A stretch of 64,000 nt of DNA from Streptomyces fulvorobeus (GTDB lineage: Bacteria > Actinomycetota > Actinomycetes > Streptomycetales > Streptomycetaceae), in contig NZ_BLWC01000001.1 in the NCBI RefSeq assembly GCF_013167895.1, positions 5,642,001-5,706,000 on the forward strand. The letters run 5' to 3'. Both the position numbers and the translations under genes were made by a program. Position 1 is the stretch's first letter. Each line of letters starts with the position of its first letter. Under the pieces are notes generated by a model that saw nothing but the letters and a program-made list of their open reading frames with translations, had not been told where the DNA came from and made no database searches. Shown here piece after piece: positions 25,507 through 33,057 of this stretch.

Positions 25507-26457
25507 TCACTCCGCCACGGTCGTGTAGCGGCCTTCGGGACCCTGGTCGTCCCACGGCGTGTTGCGATCCGACAGATCCACCCGCACCCCGTGCGGCTCA
25601 AGCGCTGTGCGGACCCGTCGTTCCATCGGCTCGGTCAGGAAGTGGTGGTGGAGGTCGAGCGCGTCCAGGTGGATGAGCGGCTGGCCCTCCAGGAGTGCGG
25701 CAGCGCCCTCGTCGCCCATCGTGCCGGAGGACAGATCGAGCGTGCGCAGCTGTGCGACGACCGGAGCCGAGGCGACGGCCACCGCTATCTCGTTCTGCAA
25801 CTCGCTGTTGCGCAGGCCGAGGTGGGACAGGGCCGGGAATCGGGTGCCGGACAGCAAGGGCTGGAGATCCGCCACCGACGCATCGCCTCCGTACGCCGAG
25901 ACGCCGAGCCAGAGCTCCAGCCGCTCCAGCGCCGGCAGTTCACTCTCCAGCACCCCGCGGACCACCTCCACGGGCAGGCCGCCGGACTCGATGACCAGTT
26001 CACGCAGACTCTCGTGCCGGACCGGCGGGAGCCGCAGGCTCGATCCACCGCGCACCCCCAGAGTGCGAAGACGGGGGAAGGCGGTGAGCAGCGGGGTGAC
26101 GTCCCCGTGCTCGATCCACGAGATCTCCGCCTCCTCCTGCACCAGATCCCCGACGAAGACCGCCTCCAGCGAGGTCAGCCGGCCGGCGGCCGCGACGACG
26201 AGACCGATCGGAAACGAGGAGTCCCGCTCGTACGCCTCGCCCCACTGCCCGATGATCAGGGCGCGGACCCCGGCGGGATCGACCTCGTCGAGGAAGGCGG
26301 CGAACTCCTCCTCCCACGTCCGCTCCTCGTCCACGTACGGATCGACCCGGATGCGCCAGGCCGCGGCGCCGGCGGTGGGCCGGACCGCGGAAGTCCCGCT
26401 CTGGAAATCGACGGCGGGAAGGCCGGCCAACTCTTGCAGGTGGTCGACATCGGGCAT
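25507..26457 (-). CDS. STM4015 family leucine-rich repeat protein
   Basis: About 316 residues, first gene of the five-gene operon. The N-terminal about 100 residues are acidic with no known motif; from about residue 110 leucine-rich repeats follow, visible as LRTLGVRGGSSLRL, LRELVIESG, LERLELWLGVS, LSHLGLRNSELQ, LRTLDLSSGTM and LDALDLHHHFL. LRR solenoids usually bind another protein or peptide, so it may act as recognition or scaffold subunit. ATG at 26457 is preferred over 26496 because it follows GGAG by 9 nt. A RecA_NDp-like promoter lies 40 bp upstream. Confidence 0.88.
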   Translation of the reverse strand: MPDVDHLQELAGLPAVDFQSGTSAVRPTAGAAAWRIRVDPYVDEERTWEEEFAAFLDEVDPAGVRALIIGQWGEAYERDSSFPIGLVVAAAGRLTSLEAVFVGDLVQEEAEISWIEHGDVTPLLTAFPRLRTLGVRGGSSLRLPPVRHESLRELVIESGGLPVEVVRGVLESELPALERLELWLGVSAYGGDASVADLQPLLSGTRFPALSHLGLRNSELQNEIAVAVASAPVVAQLRTLDLSSGTMGDEGAAALLEGQPLIHLDALDLHHHFLTEPMERRVRTALEPHGVRVDLSDRNTPWDDQGPEGRYTTVAE

Positions 26458-26496
26458 GGTCCTGAACTCCTGTCGCTGGGGCGTTGATGTCCGCAA

Positions 26497-26519
26497 GGTG
26501 TATCAAGGCCCACTGACAG
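26497..26519 (-). promoter_or_regulatory. RecA_NDp/PafBC-type promoter for the STM4015-4011 operon
   Basis: On the minus strand CTGTCAGTG (26519-26511) is followed after 8 nt by TACACC (26502-26497), matching TTGTCRGTG-N8-TAnnnT in 8 of 9 bases upstream and the TA downstream. This is the LexA-independent DNA-damage promoter class driven by PafBC in mycobacteria. The -10-like element is 40 bp from the STM4015 ATG. Confidence 0.6.
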
Positions 26520-26558
26520 TCCCGCGGCCGGGGACGGGTGCGGCCGCTGTCGCGCCGA

Positions 26559-26581
26559 TTGTCAGACCCCCGTCGTAGCGT
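26559..26581 (+). promoter_or_regulatory. RecA_NDp/PafBC-type promoter for the small protein/DUF6745 unit
   Basis: TTGTCAGAC (26559-26567), 8 nt, then TAGCGT (26576-26581): 7 of 9 bases of the upstream element and all fixed bases of TAnnnT match the RecA_NDp consensus. The -10-like element ends 48 bp before the GTG at 26630. It diverges from the matching element at 26497-26519. Confidence 0.55.
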
Positions 26582-26629
26582 TTTCCACGGGATCGGCGCA
26601 GTGGGTGCCGGGCCGGAGGGGAGCCGTCT

Positions 26630-26956
26630 GTGTACCGGCAGGGCGATGTGCTGATCGTGGAGCTGGAGGAGTCGGCGGTGCCGGCCCACCTGTTGGGGGC
26701 GCCCGGAGAACCACGGGACGGGCGGGGGCGTCTGGTGCTCGCGCTGGGCGAGGTGACAGGACACGCGCACGCCGTCCAGGGCCCCGGGCGACTGATGCGG
26801 GAGGCCGGGGTGTTCGGCCCGATGCTGCTCCATCTGCCCGAGGGCGGGCGTGTGGTGCACGAGGAACACGCGGTGATCCCGCTGCCCAGGGGCTGGTTCC
26901 GCGTCGTGCGCCAGCGGGAGTACGCACCAGGTGCGGTCCGCGTCGTCGCGGACTGA
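26630..26956 (+). CDS. Small protein of the QGDVLI/GEVTGHAHA type, partner of DUF6745
   Basis: 108 residues beginning MYRQGDVLIVELEE, with LALGEVTGHAHAVQGPG in the middle and VVHEEHAVIPLPRGWFRVVRQREY near the end. I remember short proteins with this pattern beside DUF6745 genes in actinobacteria and cyanobacteria; the function is not known. The His-rich segment GHAHAV and the HEEH segment could form a metal site, but this is only a guess. GTG at 26630 follows GGAGGGGAG. The DUF6745 gene begins 93 bp downstream in the same direction. Confidence 0.75.
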   Translation: MYRQGDVLIVELEESAVPAHLLGAPGEPRDGRGRLVLALGEVTGHAHAVQGPGRLMREAGVFGPMLLHLPEGGRVVHEEHAVIPLPRGWFRVVRQREYAPGAVRVVAD

Positions 26957-27049
26957 CCGGCGCCCGGGAGCGCACCGCTCGGCGCGCTCCCGGGACCAGC
27001 GGCCGGTGAGCGGAAGTCAGAAATCAGCGAACAGGGACGGGGACGATCG

Positions 27050-28051
27050 ATGCGGTATGTGAACTCATGGCGGGCCGTGGCGGCGGCGACGGGCGCGGCG
27101 GACCGGCCGGCGGCCGAGGAGGGCGTACGGCTCGCCTACCGCGGGGCGGGGCTCGACGAACCGGAGACGATCGTCTGGGCGGATTCGCCCAGGGCGGCCG
27201 TCGAGGCGGTGGAGAAGCTCGTCGGCGCGGGCCGTTCGGTGCGTGACGAGGTCCGCACCCGGCCGTGGGCGGAGGAACGGCGCAGGATCTACGACGAGCT
27301 GGGCCCGGCGGGCTGGTCGGCGCTCTGGTCCGCCACCGGGGCCCAGCTCTGGGAGACCACCGCGGCGCTGGCGGAGCGGATTAGGACCGGCGTGGTCGCG
27401 GATCTCTCCGAGAGCCCGCAGGACGAGTCCGATGTCCGGCTCCTGCTGCTCGACGCGGTCCTCGGGCAGCACGACGCTCCCTGGCTCGCCGCTTTCGACG
27501 GCCGGGGCGACAGGCTGACCGGGCTCGCGGCGGTCGCCAGGAACGCCGGCTGGTGGTGGCCTTACGAGCGTGTCGCGGTGATCAGCGAGCGGCCTGCCGT
27601 CCTCCACCGCGACGAGGCGGGGCGGCTCGACCACGGGGAGGGCCCGGCGCTCTCGTACCCCGACGGATTCGCGCTCCACGCCTGGCGGGGGATGCCGGTC
27701 CCGGCAGAATTCCTGGCGGAACTGGCGACGCTCACTCCCGACCGGATACGGGGCGAGGAGAACGCGGAGCTGCGCCGGGTGATGCTGGAGTACTACGGCT
27801 ACGACCGCTATCTCGCGGAGTCCGGCGCGCAGCCCGTGCACCATGACGAGACGGGGACTCTCTGGCGGATCGCCATGGACGGCGACGAGGACGTCGTGAT
27901 GGTCGAGGTGGTCAACTCCACCCCGGAGCCGGACGGCACGTGCCGTACCTACTGGCTGCGGGTGCCGCCCGGCACCCGGACGGCGAAGGAGGGCGTCGCC
28001 TGGACCTTCGGGCTGGACGGCCAGGCGTACGCGCCGGTCCGCCAGACCTGA
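27050..28051 (+). CDS. DUF6745 domain-containing protein
   Basis: 333 residues, no signal peptide or membrane segment. The DUF6745 hallmark is clear: GWWWPYERVAVISERPAVLHRDEAGRLDHGEGPALSYPDG...HAWRGMPVP (about residues 167-225), followed by a region around NAELRRVMLEYYGYDRYL. DUF6745 proteins have no known function. They occur near LRR proteins, and here the gene is divergent from the LRR gene STM4015 with matching candidate damage-type promoters. ATG at 27050 follows GGGACGGGGACG. Confidence 0.82.
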   Translation: MRYVNSWRAVAAATGAADRPAAEEGVRLAYRGAGLDEPETIVWADSPRAAVEAVEKLVGAGRSVRDEVRTRPWAEERRRIYDELGPAGWSALWSATGAQLWETTAALAERIRTGVVADLSESPQDESDVRLLLLDAVLGQHDAPWLAAFDGRGDRLTGLAAVARNAGWWWPYERVAVISERPAVLHRDEAGRLDHGEGPALSYPDGFALHAWRGMPVPAEFLAELATLTPDRIRGEENAELRRVMLEYYGYDRYLAESGAQPVHHDETGTLWRIAMDGDEDVVMVEVVNSTPEPDGTCRTYWLRVPPGTRTAKEGVAWTFGLDGQAYAPVRQT

Positions 28052-28083
28052 CCCGGGGAGGGGCCGGGGGCGGGACCGCCGTC

Positions 28084-28695
28084 TCAGGCGGTGAGCGCGG
28101 CGTGCTCCAGACCCAGTTCGCGGGCCAGCGCCTCGTCGGTCCACTGGAGCATCGTGGCCCGCGAGAGCGGACCCCCGTACGAGATCATCTGGACGGCCAG
28201 GCCGTCGAGCAGGGCGGTCAGCCGCCAGGCGACGGACATCGGGTCGTCGCAGTGGAACTCCCCGGCGGCGGCACCCTCCTCGATGACCTCGGCCAGCTCC
28301 GCCTTCCACTGCTGGTCGAGATCGCCGGCCACATTGCGCAGCATGGGATCGCGCAGCGAAGCCGCCCAGCCCTCGATCCACAGGCGCCAGCCCTTGGCCT
28401 GACCTGTCGGCGCGTACCACCGCACGGCCGCACGCAAGCGCCGTACGGCGCTGGTGCGGCGCGTCAGCAGCTTGCGCAGCTGGGCGAGGTCGGCCTCCGC
28501 CGCGTAGGCGAACGCGGCGGCGACCAGCTTCTCCTTGGTCGAGAAGTGGTAGAGCACCAGCGCGTTGCTCACCCCGAGGACGGACGCCACGTCGGCGATC
28601 CGCACCGCGGCGACTCCCCGCACCTCGATCTGTTCGACGGCAGCGCGCAGCAGTTCCTCGCGTCGCTCCGCCACGCCCAACCGCACTCTCGCCAC
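28084..28695 (-). CDS. TetR family transcriptional regulator
   Basis: 203 residues. The N-terminal helix-turn-helix is AAVRIADVASVLGVSNALVLYHFSTKEKLVAAAFAYAA (residues 29-66), the TetR pattern. The C-terminal domain resembles BetI/TetR_C_6 regulators (RWYAPTGQAKGWRLWIEGWAAS...GLAVQMISYGG). A perfect TetR-like palindrome lies 1.4 kb away at 30068-30093, upstream of the dehydrogenase gene that ends 112 bp before this one on the same strand, so this regulator probably controls that gene. Ligand unknown. Confidence 0.85.
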   Translation of the reverse strand: MARVRLGVAERREELLRAAVEQIEVRGVAAVRIADVASVLGVSNALVLYHFSTKEKLVAAAFAYAAEADLAQLRKLLTRRTSAVRRLRAAVRWYAPTGQAKGWRLWIEGWAASLRDPMLRNVAGDLDQQWKAELAEVIEEGAAAGEFHCDDPMSVAWRLTALLDGLAVQMISYGGPLSRATMLQWTDEALARELGLEHAALTA

Positions 28696-28807
28696 GCGGC
28701 CAGCCTAACGAACCGGCCGCCAGGGCCGGGAGCGGGGCGAAGCGGAAGGGAGCCAGGCGGCTGCCCCGGCCGTTCCCGGCCATCGGCACGGGGCCCGTTC
28801 ACCCAGC

Positions 28808-30022
28808 TCACCGGTAGCGGCCGAACCGCTCCGCGATCACCGGAAGCCGGTCGGCGGCGAGGGCGTGGGCCGCCTCCCGAGGGGTCGAGCCGTCGGCTTC
28901 CGCCCGGGCCAGCATCAGCTCGACCAGCGCGCGCATCGAGCGGCGGGTGTGCGCGAACGCCTCCTCGGCGTCGGGGCCGATGTCGCCGAACAGCGTCCAC
29001 CACCACCAGGCGTTGGTAGCGGAGTTGACGACCACGTCGGGCAGTACCGTGACGCCGCGTTCGGCGAGCAGCAGCTCCGCGTCCGGCAGCACGGGCATGT
29101 TCGCCGCCTCGACGATCCACCGGGCGCTGACCTGCGACTGGTTGGCGGCGTCGATCGCGTACGAGACGGCCGCCGGGACCAGGATGTCGGCGTCGGCGGC
29201 CAGCCAGGCGTCGGCCGCGAGCTCCCGGTCCGCCTCGCGGAGTGCGCACCGGTCCACTGTTCCGTAGGCGTCCCGCGCGGCCAGCAGTGCTTCGACGTCC
29301 AGGCCGGCCGGATTGGCGATGGTGCCCTTGATGTCGGCGACGGCGACGACCGCCAGCCCGGCTCGCGCCAGGAACCGGGCGGTCGCCCCGCCCATGGTGC
29401 CGAGTCCCTGGAGAGAGACGCGCGCCCCGCGGTGGGCCACCCCCGCCAGGTCCAGCGCCGCGAGAACCGACTCGGCCACTCCGCAGCCGCCCACCAGTTC
29501 GTCGAGGCCGATCCCGTCCACCGTGACGGCGAAGGCGTCCGCCAGCCGCCGCCGTGCGGCCGGCTCGTCCCCGAGCAGCGGATAGACGGCCTGGATCGAG
29601 GAGACGAGCCCGGCCTCCACCGCCGCCCGGTCGACCAGGTCCTGCGTGAGCCCGAGGTCCTCGCCGGTCGTCCAGACGCTCTCGACGTACGGGCGCACCG
29701 CGCGGAGATAGCGAACCAGGACGGCGTACGCGTCCGGATCGCGCGGGTCGCAGTCGATCCCGCCCTTGGCGCCGCCGAGCGGGATGTACCGGGCCCGGTC
29801 GTCGTCGGCGTCGAAGTGCAGGGCCTCCTTCATCGTCATGCCGCGGGCCAGGCCGGTCACCTCCTCCAGGGTGCAGCCCTGCCGCATCCGCAGCCCACCG
29901 CTGGAGACGCCGCGCACCAGCCGGTCGATGACCAGATACCCCTGACGGCCGGTGACGTGGTCCGTCCAGGTCAGCGAGAGGAGCGGCGCGGACAGCGGCT
30001 GCGGGGGGTTCGTCACCGGCAT
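28808..30022 (-). CDS. Glu/Leu/Phe/Val dehydrogenase family protein
   Basis: 404 residues of the amino-acid dehydrogenase superfamily. The substrate domain has PLGGAKGGIDCDPRD with the catalytic-type Lys and a conserved GGLR (SSGGLRMRQG). The Rossmann domain has VSLQGLGTMGGATARFLA (GxGxxG). Members oxidatively deaminate amino acids with NAD; which one cannot be read from the sequence. ATG at 30022 has GAGGAGG 7 nt upstream and gives MPVTNPP; a longer frame upstream is not needed. A perfect TetR-type palindrome lies 46 bp before the start. Confidence 0.87.
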   Translation of the reverse strand: MPVTNPPQPLSAPLLSLTWTDHVTGRQGYLVIDRLVRGVSSGGLRMRQGCTLEEVTGLARGMTMKEALHFDADDDRARYIPLGGAKGGIDCDPRDPDAYAVLVRYLRAVRPYVESVWTTGEDLGLTQDLVDRAAVEAGLVSSIQAVYPLLGDEPAARRRLADAFAVTVDGIGLDELVGGCGVAESVLAALDLAGVAHRGARVSLQGLGTMGGATARFLARAGLAVVAVADIKGTIANPAGLDVEALLAARDAYGTVDRCALREADRELAADAWLAADADILVPAAVSYAIDAANQSQVSARWIVEAANMPVLPDAELLLAERGVTVLPDVVVNSATNAWWWWTLFGDIGPDAEEAFAHTRRSMRALVELMLARAEADGSTPREAAHALAADRLPVIAERFGRYR

Positions 30023-30067
30023 GGGGCGGCCTCCTCGGTCAGCGCCCCCGGGGCTCCCCACAGGCGA

Positions 30068-30093
30068 TGATACTGAATGGCCAGTCAGTATCA
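30068..30093. promoter_or_regulatory. TetR-type operator palindrome
   Basis: Perfect 9-bp arms TGATACTGA and TCAGTATCA with an 8-bp spacer, containing the ACTGnnTGnnCAnTCAGT layout seen in operators of BetI-like TetR regulators. It lies between the dehydrogenase start (30022) and the end of the CMD-family gene (30146), where it would overlap the dehydrogenase promoter. Confidence 0.7.
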
Positions 30094-30145
30094 GGAGGCA
30101 GGGCCGTCCTTGTCAAAGGGGGGCGGGAAGTCCCGGGGGTGCCAT

Positions 30146-30709
30146 TCAGCGGCCGGTGGCCCCAGGGAGCTCGCAGTGGTCCTTGAACCCCTGGCTGGTG
30201 AGACCGAGCGCGGAATTGGTCCGCGCGCGCATGTTCTCCACGGAGATCATGGTGGTCAGTTCCACCAGCGCGGCATCGCCGAGCGCCGTGCGCAAGCGCA
30301 GCACCAGCGCGTCCTCGACCTGCGGCGGGGTGACGGTCATGGCCTCCGCGTACTCCAAGACATCGCGCTCCACCGGGGTGAACGCCTCGCTCCCGCGCCA
30401 CACGGGTACGTCCCGGAGCTTGGCGGCGTCCATGCCGCGCCGGTGGTTCACCCAGTACCCGAAGTCCATGCACCAGCCGCACCCGACCGTCGCCGCGGTC
30501 ACCATCACCGCGAGGTTCTTGAGGTCGGGGTCCAGCGCCTTCCAGCGGGCGATGGACATCTCGAAGCGCGAACCGGCCCGGAGCACCTGCCTGTGGTGTG
30601 CGGTGGCCCGTACGGGGTCGATGACCTTTCCGTACTCACGCTTCGAGTACCAGGAGGCGACGCGGTAGAGCAGGCTTCGGGGCGGGTCGAGTGAGATTCG
30701 AGCGTTCAC
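30146..30709 (-). CDS. Carboxymuconolactone decarboxylase (AhpD-like) family protein
   Basis: 187 residues. The central helix pair with VTAATVGCGWCMDFGYWVNHRRGM carries the CxxC redox pair of AhpD-like members (about residue 77). A second conserved stretch is DVLEYAEAMTVTPPQVEDALVLRLR. These proteins act as alkylhydroperoxidase-type thiol peroxidases or as decarboxylases; the CxxC favours a redox role. GTG at 30709 has GGGAG upstream and matches the family N-terminus; the frame is open further upstream but without a better start. It diverges from the PPOX protein at 30851. Confidence 0.82.
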   Translation of the reverse strand: MNARISLDPPRSLLYRVASWYSKREYGKVIDPVRATAHHRQVLRAGSRFEMSIARWKALDPDLKNLAVMVTAATVGCGWCMDFGYWVNHRRGMDAAKLRDVPVWRGSEAFTPVERDVLEYAEAMTVTPPQVEDALVLRLRTALGDAALVELTTMISVENMRARTNSALGLTSQGFKDHCELPGATGR

Positions 30710-30850
30710 GGTTCTTCTCCCTGGGTGGTGGTGCGGGCCGGCGGCGCGTGCGTGCCGCTGTTCACCCCTGGGACGGACGGTGGGGCGCCGGATGTGACAT
30801 CCGGAGGCCCCGCGCGGAATCCTTTGGCCCGCACGCACGTTGGAGCCGGT

Positions 30851-31291
30851 ATGACTGATCTGGGAACAGGGCGCGAGGCGCTGCTGCGACTCGTCGGCGA
30901 GCGCGGGTCCGGGGTGCTGGCGACGCTCAAGCGGGACGGCAGGCCGCAGCTGTCGAACGTCAACCACTCCTATGACCCCGTGGGGCGGCTGATCCGCGTC
31001 TCGGTCACCGAGGGGCGGGCCAAGACCCGCAACCTCCGCAGGGACCCGCGCGCGAGCTACCACGTCACCAGTGAGGACCGCTGGGCCTGGACGGTCGTGG
31101 ACGCGACCGCCGAGCTGACCCCGCCCGCGGCCGACCCCCACGACGCCACGGTGGAGGCGCTGGTCGCGTTCTACCGGGAGGCCGCGGGGGAGCATCCCGA
31201 CTGGGACGAGTACCGGCAGGCGATGGTCAGTGAGCAGCGGGTGCTGCTGACCCTGCATGTAGAACATGCGTACGGTCAGGCGCTTCCGTAG
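30851..31291 (+). CDS. PPOX-class (pyridoxamine 5'-phosphate oxidase-like) F420/flavin-binding protein
   Basis: 146 residues with the split-barrel flavin/F420 fold: GVLATLKRDGRPQLSNVNHSYD (beta-1/2), LIRVSVTEGRAKTRNLRRDPRASYHV and WTVVDATAELT. Actinobacterial members are commonly F420H2-dependent reductases or FMN-binding proteins; the substrate is unknown. The internal ATG at 30851 gives the conserved start; longer in-frame starts upstream lack conserved sequence. Single-gene unit divergent from the AhpD-like gene. Confidence 0.83.
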   Translation: MTDLGTGREALLRLVGERGSGVLATLKRDGRPQLSNVNHSYDPVGRLIRVSVTEGRAKTRNLRRDPRASYHVTSEDRWAWTVVDATAELTPPAADPHDATVEALVAFYREAAGEHPDWDEYRQAMVSEQRVLLTLHVEHAYGQALP

Positions 31292-31398
31292 AGCAGTGCG
31301 GGCCGCAAACGGTTCGTATTACTCCGTTCACCACCCCGATATCGCCGCGACCGGCGGCGCGCCCATAATGAGATGACATCCACCCTTCGGGAGACGTT

Positions 31399-32640
31399 GT
31401 GACCGGCGCCGAACCGCAGCCCCCGCTCCGTACGAGACTCCGCACGATGCGCTCCGCGGCATTCGGGGCGGACCCTGCCGGGGCCCGTATGCAGCGCATT
31501 CTCCGCTCGCCCCACTTCGCCGACGGCGTGTTCCAGAACCCGCCGGCCGTCCGGACGCCCCCGACCGGCACCAGGACGGAGTTCGCGAAGAGCTTCTTCC
31601 GCAAGGAGCAGCGGGTCCTCAGGGCGCCGGTAGGCGCCGTGCCCGTGCACGCCACCACCGCCGCCGACCTCGCCGAGCCGCCCGTCACCGGCCTCCGGCT
31701 CACCTGGATGGGGCATTCCAGCGTGCTGGCGGAGATCGACGGCCGCCGGGTGCTCTTCGACCCCGTCTGGGGTGAGCGCTGCTCCCCCTTCGCCTTCGCC
31801 GGTCCCAAGCGCCTGCATCCCGTGCCGGTGCCGCTGGCCGCACTGGGTCCCGTCGACGTGGTCGTGATCTCCCACGACCACTACGACCACCTCGACCTGC
31901 CGACGATCCGCGAGCTGGCGGGCACGGACACGGTCTTCGTGGTCCCGCTCGGCGTCGGTGCCCATCTGGAGCGGTGGGGCGTCGCCCCTGACCGGATGCG
32001 CGAGCTGGACTGGAACGAGACCGCCGAGGTGGCGGGCATCCGCCTCACGGCCACGCCGGCGCGCCACTTCTGCGGCCGGGGCTTGCGCAACCAGCAGCAC
32101 ACGCTCTGGGCGTCCTGGGCGGTCGCGGGCCCCGAGCACCGGATCTACCACAGCGGTGACACCGGCTACTTCCCGGGCTTCGCGGACATCGGCGCGGAGC
32201 ACGGCCCCTTCGACGCGACGATGATCCAGATCGGTGCCTACTCCCAGCACTGGTCCGGCGAGCACACGGCGGTGACGCCCCTGCCCGGCCCGTGGCCGGA
32301 CATCCACATGACACCCGCGCAGGGGGTACGGGCCCATCTCGACCTTCAGGGAGACACCCCGCACGGCGTGCTGATGCCGATCCACTGGGGCACCTTCAAC
32401 CTCGCGCCGCACGCCTGGGCCGAGCCGGCGGAATGGACGAAGGACGCCGCCGAGGAGGCGGGCCAGCCGGCCGCGTTCCCCCGGCCGGGCGAGTCCTTCG
32501 AGCCCGGCGGTGTGCTGCCCGTCGTCCCCTGGTGGAGGGCCGTGTCCACCCCGCTCGCCCGTCCCTGGCGCGGCCCCGAGCAGGCGGAGGCCACCGGGAC
32601 GACCGCGCGCGGCGACCTCGACCTCGCGGGCGGCCGCTGA
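31399..32640 (+). CDS. MBL-fold metallohydrolase (NAPE-PLD-like)
   Basis: 413 residues. The metallo-beta-lactamase motif HDHYDHLD (about residue 160) is flanked by TWMGHSSVLAEIDGRRVLFDPVWGERCSP and the later metal ligands in YHSGDTGY and PIHWGTF. The WxGHSS/DPVW arrangement marks the group that includes N-acyl-phosphatidylethanolamine phospholipase D and UlaG-like enzymes. Cytoplasmic; substrate unknown. GTG at 31399 follows GGGAG. Two hairpins downstream may end its transcript. Confidence 0.85.
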   Translation: MTGAEPQPPLRTRLRTMRSAAFGADPAGARMQRILRSPHFADGVFQNPPAVRTPPTGTRTEFAKSFFRKEQRVLRAPVGAVPVHATTAADLAEPPVTGLRLTWMGHSSVLAEIDGRRVLFDPVWGERCSPFAFAGPKRLHPVPVPLAALGPVDVVVISHDHYDHLDLPTIRELAGTDTVFVVPLGVGAHLERWGVAPDRMRELDWNETAEVAGIRLTATPARHFCGRGLRNQQHTLWASWAVAGPEHRIYHSGDTGYFPGFADIGAEHGPFDATMIQIGAYSQHWSGEHTAVTPLPGPWPDIHMTPAQGVRAHLDLQGDTPHGVLMPIHWGTFNLAPHAWAEPAEWTKDAAEEAGQPAAFPRPGESFEPGGVLPVVPWWRAVSTPLARPWRGPEQAEATGTTARGDLDLAGGR

Positions 32641-32641
32641 C

Positions 32642-32686
32642 GTTCCGGCGCCGTCCACCCGCGGGCTGAGGCGGGCGGACCGGAAC
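32642..32686 (+). terminator. Imperfect terminator hairpin after the MBL gene
   Basis: GTTCCGG (32642) pairs with CCGGAAC (to 32686), with inner GTCC/GGAC and CCGC/GCGG pairings. It begins directly after the stop codon. Confidence 0.5.
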
Positions 32687-32792
32687 CGATGGCTCACGCC
32701 ACGGCGCCGGGCGGTTCGGCCGCGCCCGCGCAGGCACCGCCGTGCCGGCCCGGCGTATTTCACGAGCACCCTTCACCTCGTCACCGTCACCA

Positions 32793-32823
32793 GACCCCGC
32801 AGCGGTTCACCCGCTGCGGGGTC
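32793..32823. terminator. Strong hairpin between the MBL gene and the conservon
   Basis: Perfect 13-bp stem GACCCCGCAGCGG / CCGCTGCGGGGTC with loop TTCAC. The rest of the 417-bp gap 32641-33057 shows no convincing gene; it should contain the conservon promoter. Confidence 0.7.
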
Positions 32824-33057
32824 AATCCTGTGTTCTCGTCCATGCGTACGAGAGCTCATACCAGAGCGGGACGCTTGGCGGGCAAGTTCGACAAGTGCAC
32901 GCCGCACATGCACGGCTGACGACTACCGTGTGTGCTCGGCGATCAACGGTGGGCTCGCATCTCCGAGCCCGACCGACCGTTGACCCGAGCCCGACCGACT
33001 GCCGCAGGTGTCACCACCGAACGCCGATTCCTGGTGCCCCCCGTACCGAGGACGATG

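Noticed and set aside
32689..32919. 76-residue open frame between the MBL gene and the conservon
   Set aside because: It runs through a perfect 13-bp terminator hairpin, lacks a ribosome site and has no recognisable motif.
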